This document shows, piece after piece, positions 26,701-39,400 of a DNA stretch of 64,000 nucleotides. Numbering within the stretch: position 1 is the first letter of the stretch; each line of letters begins with the position of its first letter. Source of the DNA: Zerene cesonia (lineage: Eukaryota > Arthropoda > Insecta > Lepidoptera > Pieridae); contig NC_052115.1 in assembly GCF_012273895.1 (NCBI RefSeq), forward strand, positions 6,379,183-6,443,182. The letters are read 5' to 3'. The translations under genes and the position numbers were made by a program. The notes below the pieces were generated by a model that was not told the origin of the DNA, ran no database searches, and saw only the letters and a program-made list of their open reading frames with translations.

Positions 26701-29700
26701 ATCAAAACAAAAATGTACAAACATTTTCATAAAAAATCATTGTTATATTGTAAACATACATTACATACAACAGACTTTTCAGGCTAAGAAAGTTTCTCTA
26801 TTTTATATACATATATATGTACAATATTTTCTAAAACATGGAATATGTTAGGTTCAAAAAGGGATGCATAAGCTTATTGAATTTGATATATAAATACATT
26901 GATATTCTTAAATACACCTCAAGTGTTAATAAAAAATTATTACATCAAATGTCTACAGTATTATATGCAATATAACTTACTTTTACATCCTCCTCCAGTA
27001 CATATCCCAATTCAACCCTCCACCACGGTTGCATGGGCACATTGAGGGGCACTCTGGGCAAAAGGCTCCGAATTGCTTTAGACCTGCCCCTACGACCCAG
27101 TGACCTTGCTTTCGCTACAAGCTCCAGATACTCATTACGGCCTATTCCTAAGAGCCGAAGACCTATAAAGTTGTGATATAAATGCAATTTTTAATTAAAA
27201 ATCCGACTGACTAGTCAATAAGTGCATTTTAATACTCACAATCGGCAGCTGTGAAATTTGGCATTGTGTCATAGCTCTTTTCCGATTCTATGAGTAATGC
27301 CACAACTTCTATGTAGTAAATAAAAGGGGTTATCCTAAGGCCTGAAAAAAAAAATGTAAAAAAATTGCAAAAAAATATTTTTACGAAAACTTCACAAATC
27401 GTAAAGAAATACATCTCTGAATGAACTCGAACATCGCTTTTTTATATACTTAGATTATGGAATTTTACTGCTAATAAACAAAAATTAGAATCACAAGTTC
27501 ATACCTTTAACTATCATATCAGCTAAGTGATATGGGTAAAGCATGAGCCTCTGTATGCTACTCTGCACCAGCATCTCATAATATTTCCTCTCATCTTTGC
27601 GCACTGATCTCACTGAAATTGACATTATCACTTACAAAATAAAATTATTGTACACTTTGATGATTTGCATGTAACATAAAGCATGAAGTAAACACATTAT
27701 TCATTGTATAATTATTTTCAATAGCAAGGTGGGGAATTATGCCATATGATATATGAGATTCAATTACAACACACTTCTTGTATATGTGTAAATATAAATT
27801 ATCTGCTTCTTTGAGTTCACACTGTGGAATATGGTACTAATAATATAGAGATTTTTACATTAATATTGGTCCTCATCATTTTAAACATGGTATTTGTAAT
27901 TTGCTTAAATAAAAAATTGCATATGAAACAACAATCTTTTCAAAAAAATACTTCATCACTTTTTATGCCTAAAATATAAAAAAAAATTAAAAAAGTTTCA
28001 TGTTCATCAAATTCATGTTAATAATCTTTTATTTCTTATTTATTTATTTTTTTATAATAATGTTACATTGGTCAATGAACTAAAAAAAAGTTTAATCTTT
28101 GTACCAGAATAATCATGTATCTGAGGTATATGGATATTATAATTTTTAAGCAAAAGCCTACCATCTTTTATGCTGTTTTTTTTGTACTGTTTTTTGTGAT
28201 GTACAAGAATTTTGTAATTATTTATTACTAGCTGTTCGCCCCGGCTTCGCCCGTGGTACATATATAGTCTATGTTACTCGTGGATAATGTAGCTTTCGAA
28301 TGGTGAAAGAATTTTTAAAATTGGTCCAGTAGTTTTTGAGCCTATTCATTACAACCAAACAAACAAAGTTTTCCTCTTTATAATATTAGTGTAGATAAGA
28401 CTTTACTATTTATCAATCAGTAATGATAAAAAAATAATTGTCAATTATAACATGCCACATGCATGCTACATATTTTATGTCTACAAATTATATACAAGGT
28501 TAGCCAACCTTAGGGGACCTTCTGATACTAACATTTAAGTTTTATTTTTAGCAATGTATTTTGTGACCGATACCTGTAATCCCAAACATGTTTGAATGCT
28601 ATTGACCTTTAAAAAGTAAAAGAACCTAACAAGATGCCACAGCTCCAATTCATGTTAGTCATCTTTTATTTTGCAAAATTTTTTTTTCATAATAATGTTA
28701 CATTGGTCAATGAACTATTTAAATCAGGTAGTATAAATGTCAAATGACAATGTGCACTTAATGGCTTATGACACTCAACTAAAAAAATTAACAACTTCCT
28801 TGATGATAATAAAAATGCAAATTAAGTATGTATACATTTTCAAAATGAAAAAAACCAACAAAAATATAAGTACTACAATAAAAAATTTTTAACATCTAAC
28901 ATCCTTCCATTTTTTTAATATGCTTAATAGTGTTATGTTCTTCAATTTAGTTATAGTAATCAAATTCATATTTTAATTACTTATCATTAGTTTTTTATGT
29001 CTATTTGATTGTGTTATCTTCCGTTTATCTACATTAAATAATCACTATTTTGAGCTAATTGTTGTTTGAGTGTATGGTTTTAACATGAATGAATTAAATA
29101 ATGAAGTATATATTTGAATGCATCCTATTTTTATGAAATATTATTACTAACTTCTTTCATATATTTTATTATAACATAAGTCATGCTTAAACTATAGCAT
29201 ATTGATTGAACAACTTTCCATTGAAACAGTATCAATTCACTTACCCAAGCTCCCCCTGAATCTCAATTGATTTTTAATACTGAAATCAAATATATATCTT
29301 TCATACTCCTTTGGTGCATCATTCAGCAACTGAAAAATAATTTCTCATGTTATTTTGATATTTCTTACTTAATCATATGAAATGTAGGGATTCAAATTTG
29401 TTGATATATGATACAAAAATATATCATGAATGTATATAGTAAACTGATGATAAAATTTTACAAAATACAGCAGTTCAACTATGCTTGCATAGTGAGAATT
29501 GAAGCTCTATAAAGCACATTATCTTCTATAGCACAGGTTTATTCCTAGTTGAGGCGACCGTCGTGTTTGATTTGTGTTGAATCTATATATTTTTTCTAAA
29601 TAAATAAACGATTTTTTTTCTATGAGAGTATGTGAACTTCATTGATATGAGATTAGACTGATACAGAAGGATTCTCTTTTGACTAAAAGTAATCGTATAA

Positions 29701-29971
29701 AATTAAAGTGGATACACTAATCTTTGTCTTAGATTCGTAGACAAGTTGCGAATAGTAATAATAGAAACAATATTCATTATATATTATAATTATATTATGT
29801 TGCATGTTTTTAAGTAAAAAAAATCCGTGATGTGTAAAGTATTAATATGAAAAGGAGAAATTGGCATAATAAACAATCTAAACATGCGCTACAGTATACC
29901 TTTTTCACGTTTCCTGGTAATTGATTCCATTGAACTTTTTTCCTTATACACTCGTTTATTTCATCCTCCAT
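17725..29971 (-). CDS. FAM91A1: FAM91A1 homologue (Golgi vesicle-tethering factor), one exon hidden in an assembly gap
   Basis: Exons in transcript order: 29900-29971 (ATG), 29245-29329, 27505-27612, 27240-27341, 26981-27162, 26534-26634, 26148-26325, then a missing exon in gap 24692-25691, 24012-24114, 23823-23924, 23452-23538, 23132-23310, 22560-22726, 21956-22183, 21032-21178, 19165-19754, 18628-18731, 18264-18333, 17725-17835 (TGA). Phases agree at every visible junction except across the gap, where 24012-24114 needs two preceding bases. Signature blocks: YPYHLADMIVKG, NFTAADCLRLLGIGRNEYLE, GLIYLDVPI with FVMNRIAGDYFETLLYK, VAVLFDSTLAAYLMMGNLSP, LYLYHVAGYGPPTLLLTKG, LQFGIPLFDE and the C-terminal LVFENGRISEWNGK. 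In animals FAM91A1 works with the WDR11 complex and TBC1D23 to capture endosome-derived vesicles at trans-Golgi golgins. About 905 codons are visible (human about 838 residues); the excess is mainly the serine-rich exon 19165-19754. Exons 21032-22726 are extremely GC-rich, the N-terminal ones AT-rich. Confidence 0.93.
18385..18433. repeat. two adjacent perfect inverted repeats
   Basis: 18385-18414 has 14-base arms (GTATACAGTTCACT) around AA, and 18414-18433 has 9-base arms (CGATCATAT) around AA. They share one base and lie in the FAM91A1 intron between exons 18628-18731 and 18264-18333. Confidence 0.85.
18914..19114 (+). repeat. LINE-type 3' tail (family C)
   Basis: Starts 'ctagctgcgcctcgcggttt' and ends 'aatattagtaggat'. 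Shares its head and 'gtccgtatcccgtaggaata' with 63729-63917 and much of its length with the reverse copies at 30553-30755 and 11255-11564. It lies in a FAM91A1 intron. Confidence 0.75.
20019..21018. other. assembly gap, 1000 N
   Basis: Exactly 1000 unknown bases in a FAM91A1 intron. Phase and sequence let exon 21032-21178 join exon 19165-19754 directly (G + TC gives V), so no coding exon has to lie in the gap. Confidence 0.9.
21570..21716 (+). repeat. dispersed repeat (family D)
   Basis: Its 3' part 'gttgagaacctcctt' with preceding 'gagtaacaaaaaacttctgt' matches the family also seen at 23594-23790, 25692-25740 and 51340-51490. The 5' limit is uncertain. Confidence 0.5.
23594..23790 (+). repeat. 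dispersed repeat (family D)
   Basis: Contains 'gaaggcaccagctttc', 'aaaatcggtgcacacagcca' and 'gttctgaggtaacaaag' before an A-rich end and 'aactccgcctcttttttt'. Found in a FAM91A1 intron, on the strand opposite to the gene. The copy at 51340-51490 shares 'ggaggcaccagctttc'. Confidence 0.65.
24215..24540 (+). repeat. tRNA-derived SINE, second family
   Basis: A polymerase III B-box (GGTTCGATTCC, 24320-24330) lies in 'gacctgggttcgattcccgg', then 'tgaggacgc', an A run and a body with 'ccataccctagtaggggaca'. The upstream part 'tctggttagac' may be the degenerate A-box side. It is a SINE head, not a functional tRNA: no complete cloverleaf can be folded. It directly precedes the second assembly gap. 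Confidence 0.65.
24692..25691. other. assembly gap, 1000 N, hiding a FAM91A1 exon
   Basis: The protein breaks off after ELAGVLQ (exon 26148-26325) and resumes at YRQIAPLTFDPRLEED (exon 24012-24114). The conserved family segment between these and the phase mismatch show at least one exon is missing, and nothing suitable is visible in the flanks. A GC-rich sequence starts at the left edge and a repeat remnant lies at the right edge. Confidence 0.85.
25692..25740 (+). repeat. dispersed repeat end (family D)
   Basis: 'agtaacaaaacctaaaaaaa' and 'gaattgagaccctcc' are the 3' end of the family at 23594-23790. The rest is lost in the gap. Confidence 0.6.
28226..28397 (+). repeat. LINE-type 3' tail (family B), young copy
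   Basis: Near-identical partner of 16749-16917, same orientation, inside a FAM91A1 intron (27613-29244). Confidence 0.75.
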
Positions 29972-30244
29972 TTTAAAGAAGATATAATATCTTAATTGCG
30001 ACTACATTTAAGACATTTAATGGATATTGGATAAACAGATCGCAGCTGAGCACTAATATTTTGATAAGCGATTGCAAATTTTCGCTGCGTTCTGTAAAAT
30101 AAAATAAAATTCTTGACACTTGTCACTTGTGCGCTGTAGAATAAAAAGTAAACCACAGACTAGTTATATTGTAGTAATCCTACAAATTCCCACTTATAAA
30201 AGTTATTAAGGTAACTACCTGTCTACAGATGTTTGTATTTCATT

Positions 30245-30436
30245 ATCCATCATCATCATCATCATCAGATCAACCACGTTCCCATTGCTGGGACCGTGGT
30301 GAGGGTTCAGGCTACAACAAAGAGTAGTATATTATATAATATACGGCTAGGCTATTATCTGATACCAGGCTGGATAAGTACAGGTTGAAAATTGTCGAAC
30401 TTTTCGTTTTTCGACATGCCGATTTCCTTACGTTAT
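30245..30436 (-). repeat. tRNA-derived SINE copy, diverged
   Basis: Starts with a (CAT)n run (the reverse of the GAT tail), then 'gttcccattgctggga', 'gtgagggttcaggct' and 'gacatgccgatttcctta', as in 13159-13312 and 36432-36692. A central insertion of AT-rich bases replaces the usual 'ccaccacgctggcc'. Confidence 0.65.
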
Positions 30437-30552
30437 TTACCTTTCGAATCTTTGTATTTAACTTGTTTTAATTACCTAGTCACTTTTGGCCTAGTAGAAA
30501 CTTTAAGTAAAAATATAATTTATTGTATTGAACGTATTCATAATCCTACTAA

Positions 30553-30755
30553 TCCTACTATAATATCATAAATGCGAAAGTTAGTAAGGATGTGTTTGTT
30601 GCTCTTTCACGCAAAAATTGCTGAACCAATTGCAATGAAATTTGGTACGTAGACAGCTGGACAACTGGAATAACATATAGGCAACTTTTTATTCCGATAT
30701 TCTTACGGGATATGGACTAATGCAGGTGAAACCGCGGGCCGCAGCCAAAGTATTA
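30553..30755 (-). repeat. LINE-type 3' tail (family C), reverse orientation
   Basis: Runs from 'aatatcataaatgcgaaagt' to 'gcaggtgaaaccgcgggccg', the reverse complement of the element at 18914-19114. Confidence 0.7.
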
Positions 30756-31128
30756 AATGAATTAAAAATGATAACGAATTTAGTTGTGTAATTGTTTATT
30801 ATTAATAATATTTAACGATAATTGGCTCTTATTTACAATGAGCTGAAACCTGATAATCTATAAATTAATAAAAAAATAAAAATCCAAATGTATTATTTTT
30901 CAGGGATGAAGTTAAAATTGTGTGTGTGATACGCATGGTGACACGTTCGTTGCAATTTCATTGCTGTCATTTTTTTAGCTGTCTTTTTAGTCTTGTCAAA
31001 TCAAATAGTCAATCACAGTCGCCAGACGTGAGTCAATGTCATTCGCTGCTTAATATCGACTTGCCTGTGTTTTTCATGGTGGTGTCAAATCTCAATTTTT
31101 AGTTTCTGTAGATATTTTTGAGATCAAA

Positions 31129-34100
31129 ATGGATGAGGGGATAGGGACGGTGAAGTTAACATACAAAATACACAAATATTCCAGCGTATCTGCGCACTAT
31201 GTTCCTGAGTAAGTATATTATTGAGTAAACACAGATTAAAGTTGCTGCCCAGATTCCGGTTAATCCCTGTTTATTAATAGAAACTTATGGTATGTTTATT
31301 CAATATTAAAAATCACTATTATGTAAGAGAGATATTAACCAATTTCTGTAAAAAAATTGCAATGTTTTTATTTGTTTGTCTTGTAAATAAAGCTTGAAAA
31401 ATTACCATCTAAATTTCAGTGTTTATGTCCGCCCTTACCTTATCTGGCATGGAACGGAGCTGGGATTCAATAATTGAACTAACAGAATTGCACTTTTTAT
31501 CAATTATTGTTTTAATATATGTTTATTAGATAGAATAATCCTTGTGAAATAATAATATATTATGTTGTTCTCAGAAACATTATGGTCAATAATCCAACAG
31601 ACCAGCTGTCCAGATGGTTCACTGACAGTTCCACACCTTCTCAGTTCATAGTGCTTAAACTGCAGACAACCTCTATAGTGGAAACTATCAAATTTGGTAA
31701 ATACATGAAACCACATGTGAGTGACTTGAAAAAATTTGAAGTATATGGTGGGACTGATGAGAATAACTTATCGTTATTGTTAACTGCGTAAGTTGTCTAT
31801 AAATTTGTGTACTTGTTGTACTTGATCATAATTAAAATGTGTTCATTTGTAACTCAGGATAATCCTTAGATTTCTATAGTTTTCATCTTATTTTTTAGAT
31901 CGAACCTAAATTATCTTTTGCATAATCTCAAACAATTGAACACATTTCATTGAACACTACATGTTTTTTGTTATTTGTTCTATAAATTTTTCAAACACAT
32001 GCCACATGTGTCACATTATATATTTTACATTGCAGAGGACTCAGAAAAGATAATGTAGCGGAGACATTTCACTTGCGACACAGGACCTCGGAGGGCTTAT
32101 ATTTGCCTGTTGATTATATAAAGATTGTCCCACTGCAGTCCTGGGGACCTGCCTGCAATTATACCATATGGTATGTCGAGCTGGAGGGAAAGAACCAAGA
32201 AGATTTTATCAGTCATGCTTTGGAAACTATTAACATGGTATAAAATTCGATATTATAATTTATATTTCAATATGTGCTGGATTATATTTTATAGCATATT
32301 GAATTTTGCAAAATTTTGGTCTGGTATTAAAATCAAAACTGTAGATACTGTTTAAATTCAATGTACTTCTAATTGACTTGTTAGAAAAAAAAAATTGCTA
32401 TTATTATAAATCATTGGAGCAATAAACCAAGATAGAAAATCAATAAAAAACTATAATTGATTGTAACAGTACATAGTTATCATCAACTGACATATGTTGA
32501 TACTTGAAACAGATAAGAGTATAAATGGTGCAAAATATCTCTACAACAATGTGAATGCAATTAACCTCATCAAACGCATCTTAAATACACCAATCTATTT
32601 CAATTTTTTGAGGTTATTGTACTCTTGTTTTGTTACTTGTTTTTGTGGAAGTTTGTGCAATAAATAACAAAATAAATACTCTACTGTTTTTGTTAAAGTT
32701 GAAATGCTGTAATTAAATTTCGAGCCATAAACTACATGTTAATCACCAATTACTAAGCTTTATTCAAACAAACTTAAATTACTATTTACTTTTAGTTGAA
32801 TAACAAAGATCATTAGTATGGACTATTCATCTTTGTATTTCATGCACTAATTGCTTCTGACTTAATTATTAAAATTGTATTAAATCAACAGATTTTATTG
32901 ATGTTATGCATCAGATTTGGATACTTAGTTAAATTAATTATTTTATTTTTTAAACATTTGCTGAAAAAAGTATTTATTTCTAATAAATATAAGTTGTTTT
33001 GCTCCTGCTTACTCTTCCACTACATTTGTACGACATATTTATAGAAATTATACTCAGCTAATATGATATAATTACTAAAACTACATACAGTATGATTATA
33101 TTGAATGAATTAATTCATTAATGAATTGAAATGATTGTAAATCATTCCAGCGTAAAGAAGAGGAAGCAGTTAAAATACTGTTGAAACATTTGCGTCGTAG
33201 AAGATATAAAGATGCGTTCGAAGCGTTATCACGCGAGACTGGGGTGCAATTAGAGGGTCCTGTGCAGGCTCGCCTGTGGAATGCACTTGTGGAGAATGGG
33301 GACTATGAACTAGCCGAAAAAATTTTTGTGGAAGGTGCTAGAGGTAAAAACAATTTGTCAAATATTTTTAATATAAATTAAGCTTTAACTTCATAGTGAT
33401 GGACTGGAGATTAAGTACACATATATGAAAGATTAAAATATTGAAATCGAAGAATATCTGAAAGAGATTTACAGTAGTTTCATTTCTCTAATCTGATAAA
33501 CTTATGCCTCAAACTCAATTTTTCCATTTTTTTCACATAGACAATACACACTTTTAGAAATGTAGAAATGTCGTATATAGCAATTTTGCGCCAGATCGAA
33601 AAGCAATTTTTACACAGAACAGCCGCCTCGTAATAGCGCTTTTTATTTACGTACAAGTAAATTTACAATTATGGAACAATTTTTTTAATGAGATATAATA
33701 TGTATTAGTGATTATTACGCACAACGGCTTGGTTTTTTATTTTTGTCATTTAATCAGTTCCAAGAACCGGTCATGTGAATAATAATCTAATTACATCTAG
33801 ATGGTGAATTGGACTGGTACATGTCGTGGCAGCCCTACACGCCGGAGTGGCGGCAGATGTGCGGGTGCTCCGCCCAGGTGGAGGAGCGCTTGTACAGTGG
33901 CGATGCAGTCCCAGCCGTGAATGCTAGGGCGCATGACTTGTCTTGCGTTGATAGGGACCCGAGACTCGAAGGACCAGTAAGTAGAAATTAAACCTCTTTT
34001 GTTGTAAATATCGTTTTAGTCCGATTCGAAGGACCAAAAGAAATCTATTGAATTAGCGGTTTTTTATTTAAATGATTAATCCGTTGAGTTTTATCGCGAT

Positions 34101-36401
34101 ACCTCATACTAGAAATTACGATGCAAGTTGCATTTATAATAATAATTTATTATTCTAAGCGAAAATGTTTGGTGTTTTCTATGACACGACACATTTTAAC
34201 ATGACTTAGAAAAGAAATACCTTTTATTTGTCTACAGTATTATAACAAAAACTTCAACGACTTGAAAACGTTGTTTATTGCAAGTGATTTTTTTCAAATC
34301 TAAATATAAATTAAATTAAAATGCTGTTCTACATAGGAGGTGGGTCAAACAAACGGCAACGAAGTTGTGGAGAGTTGCTTCGTATCATGCGGCGCCGCGT
34401 GCGCCAGCCGGCCGGGCCCACGCGGCGGCCATCAGCTCGTTGTTGATATAAATACAGGTATTTAAAATTTCTTTTAGAATTGAACTAATTTATTGGTTAT
34501 TTCTCTATTATAGTACCTCTGTTGAAAGTTTCAGATGGAAGATTTTACATATCTCTTCTCCTGGTTATTTTTATCTCTCTCTCTTTCTCTCTCTCACTCT
34601 CTTATAAAACAAACACTAGTGAAATATTTCTAAAATATGGAACTTTTTACTCTTGATTTCTGCTTATATGACGTTTATTATAGGCACTTATTACAGCGGT
34701 AACTTCAAAATAAATGACAAGACACATAAAATACCCAGGTACCCTATACCTCTTCGGCGGGTGGAACGGCACAGAAGACCTAGATGACCTGTGGAGCTTC
34801 GACACAACAACGGAGCGCTGGACGCTGCTCTGCCGGCACAGCGGCATGCTGGGTGGGCCTTCGCCCCGATCCTGCCATAAGATGGTGTACGACCCCATAA
34901 ATGAGAAGTTGTATACGATTGGGAGATACCTGGACGGTATACAGAGGACGCCAAATAATTTGACTGTGAGTTTATTTTCTGAATTCGGAATGGTTATTTA
35001 TACGTATGACTTGTATTAGAAAAAATAATTAATGGTAATTTTTTAAGATTAATTTTTTAACTTGTGTTCAATATGTATTCATATAGAGTTTCAAGTAAAA
35101 TTTATTTTGAATTTAAACTTTACGCATTTTCTTTTATTTTCAATACATTTAACACCAACCATATTCCGATATTTTTATCAATCATATCATATTGTCATTC
35201 TATTATTATTATATAATTTCAGAGCGATCTATACGTGTACTCAGTGAAGACAGCGGAGTGGTCGCTGGTGATGAACGACACGGCGATAGTGGGCGGGCCG
35301 CGGCTCGTGTTCGACCACCAGATGTGTATAGACCCCGACACCAGCACCATCTACGTGTTCGGCGGTCGGGTGCTGCCCACTAGCGCGTGAGTTTCTGTTG
35401 TCCCTTTTAGTTGTCGGTTTTTATCGATAACTATGTTATTTGTCCCGTTAACGTTTAAAAATATAAAATATTGAATAAACTGTATGAATTGTCAGTGCCT
35501 ATATACACAAAAATTATTGTATTTTTAAAACTTCACAGAGATGAGATGATAAGTCCACAATACTCTGGCTTGTATGCGTATTACATACAAACGAACACGT
35601 GGCAGCAACTTCTACCAGACAACCATGACCTGCCAGCACCGCAGCCTAGAGTTTCTCACTCTATGCTCTTCCATCCAGTGAGTATTTATGAATTCTGAAA
35701 TGTATCTGTATAATATTATGAACTGTTTTTATTTTGTGCATCGATAATGGATATCTTTCCAATCAATTTAAAAATATTTTTGTTTACATTATGATTTATT
35801 ATGAAATTGAAATGTATAGTTGTACAAAACAATCTTCTGCCAATGACGGGAGGGCTGTGGGTGTAAAGGAAGAATTGCAAATTCAAAAAAATCTAAATAA
35901 GTAACGAATTTCATAGTTGAAACATTCGCGAATGTAATTGCTAATATTTGTTAACTACTAGTACGTAATTTTGAAACTGCGAAATATTTTGTAGGTCTAA
36001 GTCTGTGAATATTAATATCATTTATTTATTTTTGAATTAATACATTTTGCAATTACATATTACATATCTATCTTTATCCTCTACCTCTGACGGCCTGAAA
36101 GAGATCGCTGATAAGCGATAAGGTCGCCTTGTCACTTTAATTATGTTGCAACATTTTAAATTTAGTGTGACACATTATATTGTTAAATAATTACGTATGT
36201 CTACTTTCAGATCCAGCGGCGGCTGTACATATTCGCGGGGCAGCGCAACAAGGAGCAGCTGCTGGACGTGTGGTGGTGGGAGGCGGGGTCGGGCCGCTGC
36301 GGCGCGCTGTGCGCCGGCGCCTGCGCGCCGCCCGCCGCCGGCTTCACGCAGCGCGCCACGCTCGACCCCGACACCGACGAGATCTTCGTGCTCTCTGTGA
36401 G

Positions 36402-36433
<32 letters not shown>

Positions 36434-39400
36434 TCAGTGGTGAGAACCTCGGACTTCAAAATCGATAAGTCGGGGTTCGAGATCGGGTGAGCGTGCGGGG
36501 AAATAAATTGATTTTTCAATTTATCTGCACATGTCGAAAACATCGTGAGGAAACCGGCATGTCCAAGCATCAAAAGTTCGACGAATGTGATATCTGCCAA
36601 CCGGCACTTGGCCAGCGTGGTGGATTATGGCCTGAACCCTCACAGGAGGCCTGTGTCCCAGCAGTGGTAGCATATATGGGTTGATAATGATCTATATTAT
36701 GAGGGGGGTATGCATATTTAGTATATGGTATGTAATCAAATGAATTAACCTTTTCAGCCAAATAAAATATTTATTATTATTTACTTATATTACTAAGTTA
36801 CTCAACAAATACACTACACTTATTATATACTACTTAAAACGTGGTTCGGTGGCGCGAATTACGGGACAACTGAGGGGCGACGCTAATGCGATGTGCGACG
36901 CGACCGCAACTTCTGCGACCATAACACCTACACGTGCATGTACTTCACCTTGTATACTTGTATGATAAACATAACACAACCACAAGGTAGCTCTCAGATG
37001 GTTTTTATGCCTTTGTATTATAGCTCATGTGTGTATTCTGGTGAATGACCTAACCGAATTTCATATAATCCGTTAGGTAGTTATCCATGAGAGATAACCA
37101 AACGTACACCTATCCATCCTCATAAACTATCGCATTATAATATAAGGATATTTTATTTTTACAAACATAACAACAGTAAATCAAACAGTAATTGTTTTCA
37201 TAAAAATCATTTACTGTTCTTATAGAAATTCTTCTCTATGTTTCTAATTTACAAAGAAACGTTTATAGGCCTCTAACTCTTGACCATTCGTCATATACAG
37301 AATTTGATCAACTCCATCTTATTTCAACCTTTTAATTTCCAGGGTATGAGCAAGGAAAAGGACCGTCGCGTGTACAACCAGCTGTGGGTGCTGTCGCTGC
37401 GGCGGCTGACCTGGAGCTGCGTGTACCGGAACGACACGCTCGACGCGCACGAGCCGCGCCCGAGGTTCGCGCACCAGCTCGTCTATGATCATATCCGGAA
37501 GGTGTGCGACACAATTGACAATACATGACTATTTAATTTTACGTAGTAAATTAGATCTACTAAACTTTTACTTTATTGTTAGATAGTGTTATTGCAGATA
37601 AATATACATATATACATGTACCCTATACGTTTTGATAGTACTAGTAGATAAACATTGATTCGTACGTACGTAATTATGTGCGACGAAACACATGAGATTT
37701 TGTGAAGTGTAACATTGAGTGTATGTGTGCATTGTGCACACATACACTTATAGCGTTTGCGTTACTATTATAATAAAAAAAAAATTATGAGCGCGTTGTT
37801 TAAAGTCTTTTTTCCCGAGCAAGATAGCTATTACTAACATATGAAATGTATAGATATAGTAAGTAGAGAGTGGATGGTACGTGCGCAGATCCACTACCTG
37901 TTCGGCGGCAACCCCGGCACGACGACGAGCCCGCGGCTGCGGCTGGACGACCTGTGGGCGCTGCGGCTGGCGCGGCCGGCGGCGGCGCGCGTGCTGCGCG
38001 GCGCCCGCGCGGCGCTGCGCGAGGCGCGCTACCGCGAGCTGGCCGCCGCGCCGCGCGCCGCGCCCGCCGCGCTGCACTACCTGCGCCACGACCTCAGCGC
38101 CGTCACCGACCACGCCGACCCCGACCAGGTGCGCCGCGCGACACCCTACCTCTCCATATAGGGTCATATGCCACTTTTATCTTTAAAAGATACATAGAAT
38201 AAAGTGTGTATAAGTTTGAAAAAATATTGTATTTATTGTCTATAAAATAAACAGCACCGCACATAAAAAAATAAGTAAAAAACAATCTAAAAATAAATTT
38301 ACAACTAATATCTATTACACTAACACTATTACACTAAAATAAAACTAACTAAAACAAAAAAAGAAAAGAAAGTAAAATAGTACACTGTGCGGCTTGTTAA
38401 TTATTTTTTTTATTTATTATCATATTTCTTTTACTCTCTACTTTACTCGCGACTTTGCACGCGTTAATTTCGAAGTTCGGTCAATAGATGTTGTTATACA
38501 TGTAAACATTCCTCTCGAATCACTCTATCTATTAAAAAAATCGTATCATAAACAGTTGTATAATTTTAAATATCCAAGCATACATACATAGGAACAGTCG
38601 TGGGGAGGGTAGCGAATTTGTATTATGTAGTGATATTAAAAATTCCTCACTTTTTCTTTGTTGTGCCTTCGCTGCATTGGGCTCCCTCTGACTAAATAAA
38701 ATTAAATTTGTGTGAGAGTCTAACTAATTCTTAAACTTGTAATATTTAGCATTTTTATGCTGCAAAGAGATATTACATACTTTAGTTTTGTTCAACAGTA
38801 AAAAATTATTAAAAGATCTCCAGTGGCAACCCTATCTCTAAATCTAAAGTATCGCGTTAATAATGTGTTTCTATTGTACACTACATCTATGTGACACATG
38901 CTGAAAATGTTTTTCTCCATTTGCAACACTTTATTGAAACTCCGTTTCTATTGGTCACGGGCCGTAGCGTGTCCGACGACATGTAATCTTCCTCCAAATT
39001 CAACACTAAAATAATATTTCGCTTCGAACCAATAATTCCTGATTAGCACATCCGACCAACCAAATAAACCGACGAACTCGTTACCTTTATGATATCAGTA
39101 TGCGTCGTACACCCTGAGCGCATCAGCCGGCGTGTTGCAGGTGAGCCACTTCCAGCGGCTGGCCACGGTGCTGTTCTCCGGACGGCAGGCGGCGAGCGAC
39201 TGGGTGTCGCTGAGCCCGCGGCGCTCGCGCGCGCTGAGCCGCCGCCGCGCCCCCCCCGCGCCGCCCGCCGCCGCGCCCGCGCCCCCCGCGCCGCCCGCGC
39301 CGCCCGCGCGACACCACCTCGCCAGGGCGCTCGCTGCGGTAACTGTCTATACTACATACATAGAAATTGGGGGGTGGGGGAGCTGACTTCTCGGCCACCC

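Larger units (their letters stand above)
29972..31128. promoter_or_regulatory. head-to-head intergenic region, FAM91A1 / muskelin
   Basis: The start codons of FAM91A1 (minus) and muskelin (plus) face away from each other 1157 bases apart, so both promoters must lie here or in unseen 5' UTR introns. No clear TATA box or known operator is evident. A SINE copy (30245-30436) and a LINE-type tail (30553-30755) occupy the middle. Confidence 0.55.

Noticed and set aside
36175..36600. 141-codon minus-strand frame with a run of prolines
   Set aside because: The proline run is the poly-G tract read in reverse; it is antisense to muskelin exon 10 and a SINE.
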